In this document: positions 1 through 8,361 of the stretch, piece after piece
Numbering within the stretch: the first letter of the stretch is position 1
Layout: every line of letters begins with the position of its first letter
From: Azospirillum lipoferum
GTDB taxonomy: Bacteria > Pseudomonadota > Alphaproteobacteria > Azospirillales > Azospirillaceae
Length of the DNA stretch: 64,000 nucleotides
Assembly: GCF_024170005.1 (NCBI RefSeq)
Contig: NZ_JALJXJ010000013.1
Location: 124,001 to 188,000 of the forward strand
Direction of reading: 5' to 3'
Position numbers and translations under genes: made by a program
Notes under the pieces: model-generated
Told to the model about the DNA's origin: nothing
The model's input: only the letters and a program-made list of their open reading frames with translations
Database searches by the model: none

Positions 1-1
1 G

Positions 2-259
2 TTCATGGCCGGCGGCATCCAGCCGCGCCCGGCGATGGAACTGGGCAATGTGGAGGCGATCAAGAATCTCGTCGCCGCCGGGCTCGGCCGGTCGATCCTG
101 CCGTCGGTCACCGTGGCAGGTCCGCAGGATTGCGAGTGCTTCGCAGTCCAAGCTCTGACGCCACCTTTGATCCGCAAGCTTGGGTTGGTGTTGCGGCGTG
201 ACAAAGTGCCCGATGCGGGCGTGCGGGCGATGGTGAAGGCGATCACCGATATGCGGTAA
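2..259 (+). CDS. LysR-family transcriptional regulator, C-terminal part (cut by window edge)
   Basis: The first 85 codons or so are the end of a protein that begins before the window. The visible segment contains ELGNVEAIKNLVAAGLG followed by ILPSVTV, the pattern typical of the second lobe of a LysR effector-binding domain, where a loop before a helix (VxxGxGxxxLP) contributes to the ligand cleft. The DNA-binding domain is not visible, so the regulated genes and inducer cannot be inferred. It is co-directional with the histidine kinase that follows after about 120 bases. Confidence 0.75.
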   Translation, partial: FMAGGIQPRPAMELGNVEAIKNLVAAGLGRSILPSVTVAGPQDCECFAVQALTPPLIRKLGLVLRRDKVPDAGVRAMVKAITDMR

Positions 260-380
260 GGACATGGTTGAAACTTCGGGGTATCGCAATCGTCCGGGAT
301 ATTGCTTTTGGAAGGTTTACAGTGCCTTTGGGTATTGAGCACTCTCGATAATTGAGACTTTCGTTTTTCTTTGGGCGCCT

Positions 381-2840
381 ATGACCAAGCAGCAGTCCGC
401 CCCGAACAAGCCCGCCGATAACCGAACGGGAGGCGAGTTGGATCGGCCTGCCCAATCGGAGGCGGAGCTGCGGGCAAGACTGGCGGAACTGGAGCAGGAG
501 AATGCCCGGCTCCAGTCGGTGCTGTCCGCCGCCTGCACCGGCTGTGACGACCTGCTGACGGTCACGGCGCTGAACGAGGATCTACGCACCGCCTTCAACG
601 CGCTGGAGCGCAGCCGCGCCGCCCATGCCGACAGCGAAAGGCGGCTGCGCGCGATCCTGGACAGCGCCGTCGGTCACGCCATCCTCACCGTGGCGCCGGA
701 CGGTCGGGTGACCAGCTGGAGCCCCGGCGCTGTCCGCATTCTGGGCTGGTCGGAGGAGGAGGCGCGGGGCAGGCCGGTCGACATCCTGTTTCCGGCGGAA
801 GAGGTCGCCGCCGGCGTGCCCGACGCGCTGCGGGTCCGTGCGCTCGCCGAGGGCCGCATCCAGGAGGAGCGCACCTTTTGCCACCGGGACGCCTTCACCG
901 TCTGGGCTGCGCTGACCATCCTGCCGCTGCAGGGCGACGAGGAGGGGTTCCTGTGGATCCTCCACGACCGCTCCGACGAGCGGCGGATCGAGGAGGCCAT
1001 CGCCGACGCACGCCGGCGCGCGACCGACATTCTCGACAGCATCGACGAGGCGCTGGTGGCGCTGGACGGCGATTACCGTGTGATCTACCAGAACCGCCGC
1101 GCCGAACAGCTCGACCACCAGTCGCTGTCGGCGATGCGCGGCCGCCTGCTGTGGGAGGCGTGGCCGCAGCTGGCCGGATCGGACCTGGAGGCGCTGTGCC
1201 GCAAGACGATGACGGAGCGGCAGCCGACCGCCATCGAAAAACGGTTCGACGGCGAAGACACCACCCTGTGGCTGGAGGTCCGCTTCCTGCCGACGCCGGA
1301 GGGGGTGGGCTGCTTCTTCCGCGACATCACCATGCGCAAGCGGGCGGAGGAAGAAGCCCGCGCCTCGCACGAACGGGCGGTGAAGATCCTGGAAAGCATC
1401 AACGACGCCTTCTATGCGGTCGATCACGAGTGGCGTTTCACCTACATCAACCGCAAGGCCGAACAGGTCTGGGGCCGGTCGCGCGACACCCTGCTGGGCC
1501 GCCGTACCTGGGAGGCCTTCCCCAAGATTCTGGGCAGCGAAGCCTTCGAAGCGCAGAAGCAGGCGCTTCGCGAAGGCCGGGAGATGACCGTCGAGGTGGT
1601 GTCTCCCACCATGGGCAACTGGGTGGAGGCCAGCATCTATCCCAGTTCCGACGGTCTTTCGGTTTACTTCCGCGACATCACCGCCCGTCGTCAGGCGCAG
1701 CAGGCCCTGCTGCAGGCGAAGGAGGCGGCGGAGGCGGCCGACCTCGCCAAGGGCAAGTTCCTGGCCGCCGCCAGCCACGATCTGCGCCAGCCCTTGCAGG
1801 CGCTGCTGCTGTTCGTCGACGTGCTGAAGCCGCATGTGCAGGGCAGCCAGGGCGCCAACGCGCTGATGCATCTGGGCCGTGGGCTGGACGCGCTGAAGGA
1901 GTTGCTGGACAGCCTGCTGGACATGTCGCGGCTCGATGCCGGCGTGGTCCAGCCGAACATCGAAAACGTGTCGATCATACCGCTGTTCGACCATATCGCC
2001 GCCTCCTACCGGCCGGTGGCGGCGGCCAAGGGGCTGGAACTGCACGTCCTCGCCTGCAACGCCGCCGCCCGGACCGACCGCACCCTGCTGACCCGCATGG
2101 TGCGCAATCTGGTGGAGAACGCTTTGCGCTACACCGAAAGCGGGCGGATCGACATCGAGTGCCGACGGGCCGGCGGCCGGCTGCTGATCGAGGTGCGCGA
2201 CACCGGCATCGGCATTCCGCCCGACCATCTGGAGCGCATCTGGGAGGAGTTCCATCAGGTCGGCAACCCGGAGCGCGACCGCAACCGCGGGCTGGGGCTG
2301 GGGCTCGCCATCGTGCGGCGGCTGTCCCAGTTGCTGAACCACCCGGTGGACGTCACCTCGAAGCCGGGGCAGGGGACCAGCTTCGTCATCGCCCTGCCGC
2401 TCGGCCGTGCGATCGAGACGCCGGTGAGCGCGGCGGAGGCGGCGACCGCCGGCCGCGGCCGCTTCGCCGTGGTGGTGGACGACGATGCCATCGTGCTGCT
2501 GGGTCTGGAGACGATCTTCCGCGAATGGGGCTATCAGGTGCTGGTCGCCGGCTCCGCCCAGAAGGCGGTGGAGGGATTGAGCCGCATGGGCCGCCGCCCC
2601 GACCTGATCATCGCCGATTACCGCCTGCGCGAGGGGCGCTATGGCACCGAGGCGGTGGCCCGCATCCGCGCGCTGTACGACGATCCCGGCAGCGCCCCGA
2701 TCCCCGGGCTGATCCTGACCGGCGAGACCGGTCCCGACTGCGAACGCGACGCCGCCGCCCATGGGCTGGGCATCATCCACAAGCCGGTGACTCCGCGCCA
2801 GCTCAGCCACGCGCTGGGCGAGTTGCTGGGAGGGGTGTGA
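381..2840 (+). CDS. hybrid sensor histidine kinase with PAS domains and C-terminal receiver
   Basis: A predicted cytoplasmic 819-residue hybrid kinase with no membrane segment. A short N-terminal coiled coil (LRARLAELEQENARLQ) is followed by three PAS-like units at about residues 85-200, 210-320 and 325-435, the last two being similar to each other and probably duplicated. The phosphoacceptor histidine is His466 in ASHDLRQPLQA, the H-box of the NahK/ErcS-prime type. The ATPase domain shows NLVENALRY, DTGIGIP and GLGLGLAIV. The C-terminal receiver begins with VVVDDDA and has its phosphoacceptor at Asp746 in IIADYRL, with Lys in HKPVTP. The signal is unknown; soluble PAS kinases usually sense cytoplasmic ligands or redox state. 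No cognate response regulator lies beside it. Confidence 0.9.
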   Translation: MTKQQSAPNKPADNRTGGELDRPAQSEAELRARLAELEQENARLQSVLSAACTGCDDLLTVTALNEDLRTAFNALERSRAAHADSERRLRAILDSAVGHAILTVAPDGRVTSWSPGAVRILGWSEEEARGRPVDILFPAEEVAAGVPDALRVRALAEGRIQEERTFCHRDAFTVWAALTILPLQGDEEGFLWILHDRSDERRIEEAIADARRRATDILDSIDEALVALDGDYRVIYQNRRAEQLDHQSLSAMRGRLLWEAWPQLAGSDLEALCRKTMTERQPTAIEKRFDGEDTTLWLEVRFLPTPEGVGCFFRDITMRKRAEEEARASHERAVKILESINDAFYAVDHEWRFTYINRKAEQVWGRSRDTLLGRRTWEAFPKILGSEAFEAQKQALREGREMTVEVVSPTMGNWVEASIYPSSDGLSVYFRDITARRQAQQALLQAKEAAEAADLAKGKFLAAASHDLRQPLQALLLFVDVLKPHVQGSQGANALMHLGRGLDALKELLDSLLDMSRLDAGVVQPNIENVSIIPLFDHIAASYRPVAAAKGLELHVLACNAAARTDRTLLTRMVRNLVENALRYTESGRIDIECRRAGGRLLIEVRDTGIGIPPDHLERIWEEFHQVGNPERDRNRGLGLGLAIVRRLSQLLNHPVDVTSKPGQGTSFVIALPLGRAIETPVSAAEAATAGRGRFAVVVDDDAIVLLGLETIFREWGYQVLVAGSAQKAVEGLSRMGRRPDLIIADYRLREGRYGTEAVARIRALYDDPGSAPIPGLILTGETGPDCERDAAAHGLGIIHKPVTPRQLSHALGELLGGV

Positions 2841-2903
2841 GCCCGGAATAGTGCCCTTTGCCGGCTGTGGATTCCTCCACCCGGCCGTCCGCTCCTCTGC
2901 TTC

Positions 2904-3602
2904 TCAGGCCGGCTTTTTGAGGAAGGCGGTCAGCTGCCTTTCTGCTGCCGACACATGGTCGACGATGATGGCGCAGGCCGCATCGGCATCGCCGGCCCGG
3001 CAGGCGGCGAGCAGCGCATAATGGTCGTCCTGCGAACGTGACTGATAGCCGAGAGCCACGAACTGGAAGCGCAGATAGCGGTCGGCGGCGGCCAGATGCT
3101 GCTCCACCAGCGCCAGCAGGCGCGGCCGGCCGGCGCGGGCATAGAGCGTCATGTGGAAGCGGCGGTTCAGCTCCCCCATGCGGCCCGGATCGGCCTCCCC
3201 GTCCATCTCCGCCAGCAGATCCGTCGCCAAGGCCAGATCGTCTGCCGTCAGTCCCGGCAGCGACAGGCGCAGTGCCGCCGGTTCCAGGGCCGTCCGGATC
3301 GTGCCGATGTCGGCGGAATCCTCGGCGGAGATCGCCGCCACCACCGCGCCCCGATGGGGATGGAATTCGACCAATGCCCGCGCCTCGAGCTGGCGGAGGG
3401 CTTCGCGCACCGGCATGCGGCTGACGCCGAAGGCGGCGGCCAGATCCTCCTGCCGCAGCGGGATGCCGCCTGGCAGGACGCCGGCCAGGATCGCCTCCCG
3501 CATCGCAGCCTCGACGAACTCGGTCGCCGTGCGGAAACGCGGCCGGTTGCGGGCGATCACGGCCGTCAGGTCGGGGAAGGGGGCGTCTTGAGTCTGGGGC
3601 AT
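2904..3602 (-). CDS. GntR-family (FadR/FCD subfamily) transcriptional regulator
   Basis: A 232-residue regulator. Residues about 20-85 form a winged helix with EDLAAAFGVSRMPVREALRQL, the classical GntR recognition helix, followed by the wing (FHPHRGAVVA). The rest is an all-helical FCD domain with the acidic/histidine positions (ELNRRFH, then DHYALL and IIVDHV) that bind a metal and organic acids in this family. It diverges from a BenE-type transporter, and a perfect 12-bp palindrome lies between them, so it probably represses itself and the transporter, with an aromatic or other carboxylic acid as inducer. Neither the ATG used here nor a GTG six codons upstream has a good ribosome binding site. 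Confidence 0.88.
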   Translation of the reverse strand: MPQTQDAPFPDLTAVIARNRPRFRTATEFVEAAMREAILAGVLPGGIPLRQEDLAAAFGVSRMPVREALRQLEARALVEFHPHRGAVVAAISAEDSADIGTIRTALEPAALRLSLPGLTADDLALATDLLAEMDGEADPGRMGELNRRFHMTLYARAGRPRLLALVEQHLAAADRYLRFQFVALGYQSRSQDDHYALLAACRAGDADAACAIIVDHVSAAERQLTAFLKKPA

Positions 3603-3652
3603 AGGGAAGAACACCAGCACGGAGGAGGTGGGAGGGCAAGCGCGAAAATCGC

Positions 3653-3681
3653 TTGCATGGATATTGGATCCAATCTAACGA
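3653..3681 (+). promoter_or_regulatory. candidate promoter for the benE-like gene
   Basis: TTGCAT (3653-3658) and TAACGA (3676-3681) are separated by 17 bases, so a weak sigma-70-type promoter would read toward the transporter. The palindromic operator sits entirely in the spacer, which is a repressor position. The -10 match is poor, so this is tentative. Confidence 0.35.
3663..3674. promoter_or_regulatory. perfect palindromic operator, GntR/VanR type
   Basis: ATTGGATCCAAT is a perfect 12-bp palindrome in the divergent region between the GntR/FCD regulator and the transporter. From memory it matches the operator described for the FCD-type repressor VanR of Caulobacter vanillate genes. It is the only obvious dyad in this gap, so it is the likely binding site of the adjacent regulator. 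Confidence 0.75.
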
Positions 3682-3718
3682 TCCTGCTTCCACCTGTCAT
3701 TCGTCGGAAGGAGCGGAC

Positions 3719-4987
3719 ATGACCGGCTCGTCTCGCAACCCATCCTCTGCCGGGGGACCGATTCCCGCCGCTCCTCCATCGTCTCCATCGCAGGCGCGTT
3801 TCCTCCCGTCCGCTCTCTCGGTATCGGCGCTCGTCACCGGACTGTTGACCGCACTGGTCGGCTATGCCGGGTCGGTCGCGGTGGTGGTCCAGGGTCTTGC
3901 AGCGGCTGGGGCGGACACGGCGCAGATCGCCTCCGCGCTCGTGGCGGTCGGATTCTGCAAGGGGGTGTCGGCCATCTGGCTGGCATGGCGGCAGCGTCAG
4001 CCGATCAGTATCGCCTGGACCACGCCCGGCATGGCGCTGCTGGGGGCGACCGGCCCGGTCGCGGGCGGGTTTCCCGCGGTGGTCGGCGCCTTCCTGGCGG
4101 TGGCGGTGCTCATCATGGTTGCGGGGCTGTGGACGCCGCTCGGCCGTTGGATCGCGGCGATCCCGAAGCCGCTGGCCAGCGCCATGCTGGCCGGCCTTCT
4201 GCTGAAGCTGTGCCTTGCGCCCTTCCTGGCGATGATGCAGGCGCCGGGGATGGGTCTGCTGATTTTGGCGACCTGGGCGGTGGTGGGCCGCGTCGCCCGG
4301 CTTTATGCCGTACCGGCGGCGGTTGCCATGGCGTTTGCGGCGATGGCGCTGGATCCGCCGCTGTCGGGTATGCTTCCCACCACCCCCTGGCCGTCGTTGC
4401 TGCCGGTGGTGCCGGCCTTCACCTGGGAGGCGATGGTCGGGTTGGCCTTGCCGTTGTTCGTCGTCACAATGGCGTCACAGAACATTCCCGGCTTGGCGGT
4501 GCTGGCCACATATGGCTACACGGCACGGGTGCGGCCGACCTTTCTGGCGACCGGGTTGTTCTCCGCCCTTGGTGCGCCGTTCGGGGCGCCGACCGTCAAT
4601 CTGGCGGCGATCACCGCGGCGATGTGCGCCGGCCCCGATGCCGATCCCCGGCCGGAGCGGCGCTGGCAGGCCGCCGCTGCCGGCGGTCTCGGCTATATCG
4701 CGCTGACGGCGTTGGCCACGATCACCGCGACGCTGGTCACCCGCTCGCCGCCGATCCTGATCGAGGCGGTGGCAGGGCTGGCGCTGATCGGTGCCTTCGG
4801 CGGGTCGCTGCTGGCGGCGGTCCAGGCGGAGGAGGAGCGGATTCCCGCTCTGGTCACGCTGCTGGTGACCGCCTCCGGCCTGTCCCTCTTCGGGGTCGGA
4901 TCGGCCTTCTGGGGCCTGCTGTTCGGCGGGGCGATGCATGTGCTGCACCGGCGGCGGCCTGCCAGCGCCGCTCCGGCCGGAGCATAA
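3719..4987 (+). CDS. benE: BenE-family benzoate/H+ symporter
   Basis: A 422-residue integral membrane protein with about 12 hydrophobic segments. Conserved BenE patterns are visible: TTPGMALL near the third helix, TMASQNIPGLAVL and a following GAPFGAPTVNLAAITAA. The ATG at 3719 is chosen because GGAAGGAG lies just upstream; an in-frame ATG at 3653 would overlap the operator. Members import benzoate or related aromatic acids by proton symport. No benzoate dioxygenase genes are present here, so the substrate is inferred from the family only. It is probably controlled by the divergent GntR regulator. Confidence 0.88.
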   Translation: MTGSSRNPSSAGGPIPAAPPSSPSQARFLPSALSVSALVTGLLTALVGYAGSVAVVVQGLAAAGADTAQIASALVAVGFCKGVSAIWLAWRQRQPISIAWTTPGMALLGATGPVAGGFPAVVGAFLAVAVLIMVAGLWTPLGRWIAAIPKPLASAMLAGLLLKLCLAPFLAMMQAPGMGLLILATWAVVGRVARLYAVPAAVAMAFAAMALDPPLSGMLPTTPWPSLLPVVPAFTWEAMVGLALPLFVVTMASQNIPGLAVLATYGYTARVRPTFLATGLFSALGAPFGAPTVNLAAITAAMCAGPDADPRPERRWQAAAAGGLGYIALTALATITATLVTRSPPILIEAVAGLALIGAFGGSLLAAVQAEEERIPALVTLLVTASGLSLFGVGSAFWGLLFGGAMHVLHRRRPASAAPAGA

Positions 4988-4993
4988 GAAGCT

Positions 4994-5398
4994 TCAGCCC
5001 TGCTCGATCAGGTCGGCGCAGGCATTCACAGCGGCGGCGGCGTAGGGGCGGATGCGCGGCGGGATCTGCGACGGGTTGATGCCCGGCCCGAGGATGCCGA
5101 CGCCGACCGGCTTCATGAACTGAAGCTGCAAATCGATCAGGCTGCCGATGACCGCATGGCCCATGACATTGCCGTGTTCGGTCTCGCCCCGCTCGATGAT
5201 GCCCAGCGCCACCGCGCCGGCGACATCATCACGCATCAGCAGGCGCTTGATCGCCAGCGGCTTTTCCATCGAGCCGGGAACCCAGATCTCCGCCACGATG
5301 CCGAGACCGCGGCTGGCGGCGACGGTGCGCGCCTCGTCCAGCATCTCTTCCACTTCTTTGCGGTGGAACCGTCCGAGCACGATGCCGATGTTGCTCAC
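4994..5398 (-). CDS. ribH: 6,7-dimethyl-8-ribityllumazine synthase-like protein
   Basis: A 134-residue member of the lumazine synthase family, which condenses 5-amino-6-ribitylaminouracil with 3,4-dihydroxybutanone phosphate in riboflavin synthesis. Visible are VPGSMEKPLAIKRLL (ribityl/phosphate contacts), GIIERGETEHGNVMGHAV, where the His acts in catalysis, and the tail GILGPGINPSQ. The GTG at 5398 is preferred because GGGAGAAGCAGAGG precedes it; a longer ATG start at 5458 would add a 20-residue unconserved leader. The short form with a GPG tail resembles the archaeal-type enzyme more than the usual bacterial form. No other rib gene is adjacent. It converges on benE with 6 bases between the genes. 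Confidence 0.82.
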   Translation of the reverse strand: MSNIGIVLGRFHRKEVEEMLDEARTVAASRGLGIVAEIWVPGSMEKPLAIKRLLMRDDVAGAVALGIIERGETEHGNVMGHAVIGSLIDLQLQFMKPVGVGILGPGINPSQIPPRIRPYAAAAVNACADLIEQG

Positions 5399-5811
5399 CC
5401 TCTGCTTCTCCCATGTTCGCGGTGTAAGGTCCGCCCAAACTGTCGCGTCGCCGCGCAAAGCGCAAGGGCCGACCGCAAGAGCCGTTTCGCGGCATTCGGG
5501 GGATGGCGTGCGTTCAGAGATTTCCTTCCGGCTTTATAAAATTTCCGCCGTAAATGCTGCCACTTTTGGTTTGTGCTCAAAGTCCCGGCAAGCAGGAGTG
5601 GGGAAAAACCTTATGGACAGGCTCGCGCTTGTCGGGTGGAGTGTTGCCGAGTGTGACAGGCCGTCGCACGGCGCTACAATTCAGAACAAATTGGTCGCCG
5701 CCGCACTTCTTACGACCATGTAATATTCCGGGCATGGCGGAGCTGCGGGACCGGACGGACAGGGCCGCCGCGTTGCCGAAAGAACCAACAAGCGACTCCG
5801 GAACGGCAATC
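5399..5811. other. 413-base intergenic region
   Basis: The gap lies between two divergent genes. Its composition is somewhat less GC-rich than the flanks, especially around 5520-5580, where promoters for either side could lie. I see no convincing small gene, RNA or large dyad. Reading from 5554 gives an in-frame extension of the downstream gene, but it lacks a ribosome binding site and recognisable sequence. Confidence 0.5.
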
Positions 5812-6918
5812 ATGTTGAAAGGTGCGATCGAATACGCGCCGTCGACCTTCGAGGAGCGGGGGGCCGCAGTGGCCTTCACCACGCCGCTGCTGTCCCAGAC
5901 CCGTGTGCGCCGCGGCGAGCGGTCGAAGCTGGAGGTGCTGATCCCCAGCCTGTCGCAGGGCATGGGCATCTATGTCGTCGCCTGGAAGGCGGTGCCGGAC
6001 ATGGTGTCGATGACCATGCACGACCGTTACCTGCACGACCTGATCGTGAAGGAGGAGGCCTGCTCCCCGCACGAGATCCGCCGGGCGACGCTGCGGGCGG
6101 CGCGGCGCGGGCTTGCCGGGCCGAAGGCGGCGCAGGCCGCCCGCCTCGCGCTGGACGAGGACGAGGAGCAGGGCACCCTCACCCATTACCTGCTGATCCT
6201 GTCGATCCTGAAGGCGGTCGGGCTGGAATCGCCGGAGATGCTGAAGGCCGGCATCGATACCGACGAGGGGCAGCGGCTGACCCGGCAGCTGATGACCCGC
6301 GCGGCGGAGAGCCTGCGCATGGACGCCACGCTGCTCTACGCCCGGCTGGCCGACATCGCCGCGGTCACCGCCCCGGTGGGGTTGGCGCATTCGCCCCGGC
6401 CCGGCCGGCTGACCCGCGGGCTGAACGGCCTGAAGGACTTTCGCGACAGCATGACCGGCTGGGCGCGCGACGTGCCGAGCGACGCCGCTCCGGTGGCGGA
6501 GTTCTGTGCGGAGGTGGCGCAGCACACCATCGCCATCGGCGACAAGGTGCTGGGCGATTTCCACCGCCGGCTCGACGCCATCGGGCCGTTGATGCGCGAT
6601 TGGGACGACGCCTTCATCCGCGTGCGTACCCAGGCGGCCCGCATGGCCTGGCTGCTCGACGGCTGGAGCCACATCACCGGCGCCTGGGAGGTGGCGCAGG
6701 CGGAGGACCACCAGCAGCAGGCTGCCGCCATCAACGACCTGTTCCGCATCCTGCCGCTGCTGCCGCGCCGGGAAGCCACCCGCGACTTCGTCGAGGATTC
6801 CAAGCAGGTCAAGCAGGCGCACCGCCGCTCCGTCCGCATGCTGGAGGACTGGCGCACCGGCCAGATGGACATCGACGCCATCCGCCGGATCGAGACGGTG
6901 AAGGCGCGAGCGCCATGA
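5812..6918 (+). CDS. conserved-looking protein of unknown function, first of a two-gene cassette
   Basis: A protein of about 368 residues with no recognised domain. It is mostly charged helices with few hydrophobic stretches, no signal peptide and no membrane segment, so it is probably cytoplasmic. Codon usage is typical of the genome. The start is uncertain: ATG at 5812 is preferred because upstream codons (from 5554, or ATG 5734) look unconserved and low in coding character. Its stop overlaps the next ATG (ATGA), so the two are translationally coupled and probably form a complex or a pathway. No neighbouring gene suggests a function. Confidence 0.7.
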   Translation: MLKGAIEYAPSTFEERGAAVAFTTPLLSQTRVRRGERSKLEVLIPSLSQGMGIYVVAWKAVPDMVSMTMHDRYLHDLIVKEEACSPHEIRRATLRAARRGLAGPKAAQAARLALDEDEEQGTLTHYLLILSILKAVGLESPEMLKAGIDTDEGQRLTRQLMTRAAESLRMDATLLYARLADIAAVTAPVGLAHSPRPGRLTRGLNGLKDFRDSMTGWARDVPSDAAPVAEFCAEVAQHTIAIGDKVLGDFHRRLDAIGPLMRDWDDAFIRVRTQAARMAWLLDGWSHITGAWEVAQAEDHQQQAAAINDLFRILPLLPRREATRDFVEDSKQVKQAHRRSVRMLEDWRTGQMDIDAIRRIETVKARAP

Positions 6919-8333
6919 CCGGACGGGCGACGGAAGGGGGCAAAACCGACCATCTGCCGGGGCTGGAGAGCCGGCTGTTCGACATCCCCGAGGACAAGTT
7001 CATAGAGGTGGTCCGCCTGCTGGAGCGGGTGCGCGACCATCCCGACGTGCGCCAGACCTTCGCCGCCATCCGCCCGCGGCTGGTCCAGGTGCGCCCCAAT
7101 CGCCGTCCGACGCTGAAGCGCGTGCTGTGCATGCCGTTCGAGGATGTGCTGGAAAGCTTCAGCGGCGTTGATGTGCCGCTTGGCCGCATCGAACGGCGGG
7201 TGATCGACCCGGTATGGCGGCTGGTGACGGAATGCGGCGACACCGCCCTGATCGACCAGCTCGACCGGCAGGCGCAGGAGACCGCACCCGGCAATCTCAA
7301 CGCGTTGCGCAACATCGGGCGCCGGCTGTGGCCGATGGCCGCCAAAGCTATTCGGGGGGCGGTGGAGCAGGATTCCGGCCGCCAAGCGCTGCGGCGCGTG
7401 CTGCATGGCGACGACGAGATGCAGAGGCAGGTTCTGGACGTCGCCGCCTTTCTGGAGATCGGGCTGACGGTCGAATCGCTGAAGGATGCGCTGGCGCCGA
7501 AGCCGCTGCCGGCGCTGGACGACCGGCATGTCGACGCCATCGAGCAGGCGGCCCAGGCGGTGGCGCGGCAATCCTCGGGGCTGGTCTATTACCTGCTGCT
7601 GGTCGCCGCCTCGCGCATGGAGAATCCGGCCGATCTGCTGACGGTGGTGAACGATCTGGATTTCGGCAAGGCGCGCCGCGAACAGCCGGTGATCTTCGCC
7701 CAGCTGAGCGGGCTGGTCGTCACCAATCTGGAGGAGCGGTCGGCCCGGCTGGACGGTCACGGCTACAGCGCCGGACCGGATCGGGCGGCCGTCGCCGTCG
7801 CGCCGGAAGAGGCCGTCGCCATCGCCGAACGGCTGGTCGCCAGTGTCGACACCACCTCCGCCGTCATGGATTTCCTGGCCGATCCGGTCTATCGCGGGCG
7901 GCTGGACGCGGTGAAGGTGGCGGTGCGCACCATGGTGGCCGGTACCGTGCTGGATACCGCATCCGCCGGCATCCTGACCGCCGTCCCGGCCCCGGCCGGG
8001 AGTGGCCGCCCCATCCCAGTGAACGAAGACGCGCAGGAAGCGGCCGAGGACCATGCCCGCGCGCTGCGCCGCTGTGAAGGGCTGGCCGAGGCACTGGGCC
8101 TGCAAGAGCCGCTGAAGGACGCCATGGCGTCGATGGAAAAGGGACTGCTGGCACGGGCGCACGCCCTGCTGGCGCAGTATCCCAAGGCCGCCGACCCGGA
8201 GGATGCGGAGACGGCGGAGATCAACCTGTTCTACGCCCTGCGCCTGCTGGAGCTGGTCGCCGGCCCCGCCAAGGCCGACCAGTTCCGCACCGCCATCATG
8301 GCCGCGACGGGAGAGTTCGCAGAGGAGGAGTAG
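6915..8333 (+). CDS. protein of unknown function, second of a two-gene cassette
   Basis: A 472-residue, mostly helical soluble protein without signal peptide or membrane segments and without a domain that I recognise. The ATG overlaps the stop of the preceding gene by 4 bases. The middle part, with many short amphipathic helices (RLVTECGDTALIDQLDRQ, AQAVARQSSGLVYYLLL), could be a helical-repeat scaffold, but that is only an impression. It converges on the symporter gene with a 28-base gap. Confidence 0.75.
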   Translation: MTGRATEGGKTDHLPGLESRLFDIPEDKFIEVVRLLERVRDHPDVRQTFAAIRPRLVQVRPNRRPTLKRVLCMPFEDVLESFSGVDVPLGRIERRVIDPVWRLVTECGDTALIDQLDRQAQETAPGNLNALRNIGRRLWPMAAKAIRGAVEQDSGRQALRRVLHGDDEMQRQVLDVAAFLEIGLTVESLKDALAPKPLPALDDRHVDAIEQAAQAVARQSSGLVYYLLLVAASRMENPADLLTVVNDLDFGKARREQPVIFAQLSGLVVTNLEERSARLDGHGYSAGPDRAAVAVAPEEAVAIAERLVASVDTTSAVMDFLADPVYRGRLDAVKVAVRTMVAGTVLDTASAGILTAVPAPAGSGRPIPVNEDAQEAAEDHARALRRCEGLAEALGLQEPLKDAMASMEKGLLARAHALLAQYPKAADPEDAETAEINLFYALRLLELVAGPAKADQFRTAIMAATGEFAEEE

Positions 8334-8361
8334 AGCGCTCCCGCCCTCTCACCAGGCCTCC

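Noticed and set aside
582..2810. A 742-codon minus-strand frame opposite the hybrid kinase
   Set aside because: The plus-strand product has PAS, HisKA, ATPase and receiver motifs; the antisense product has none.
5399..5811. FMN riboswitch upstream of the lumazine synthase
   Set aside because: I could not find the conserved FMN aptamer pattern, and the gene appears to be an isolated extra copy.
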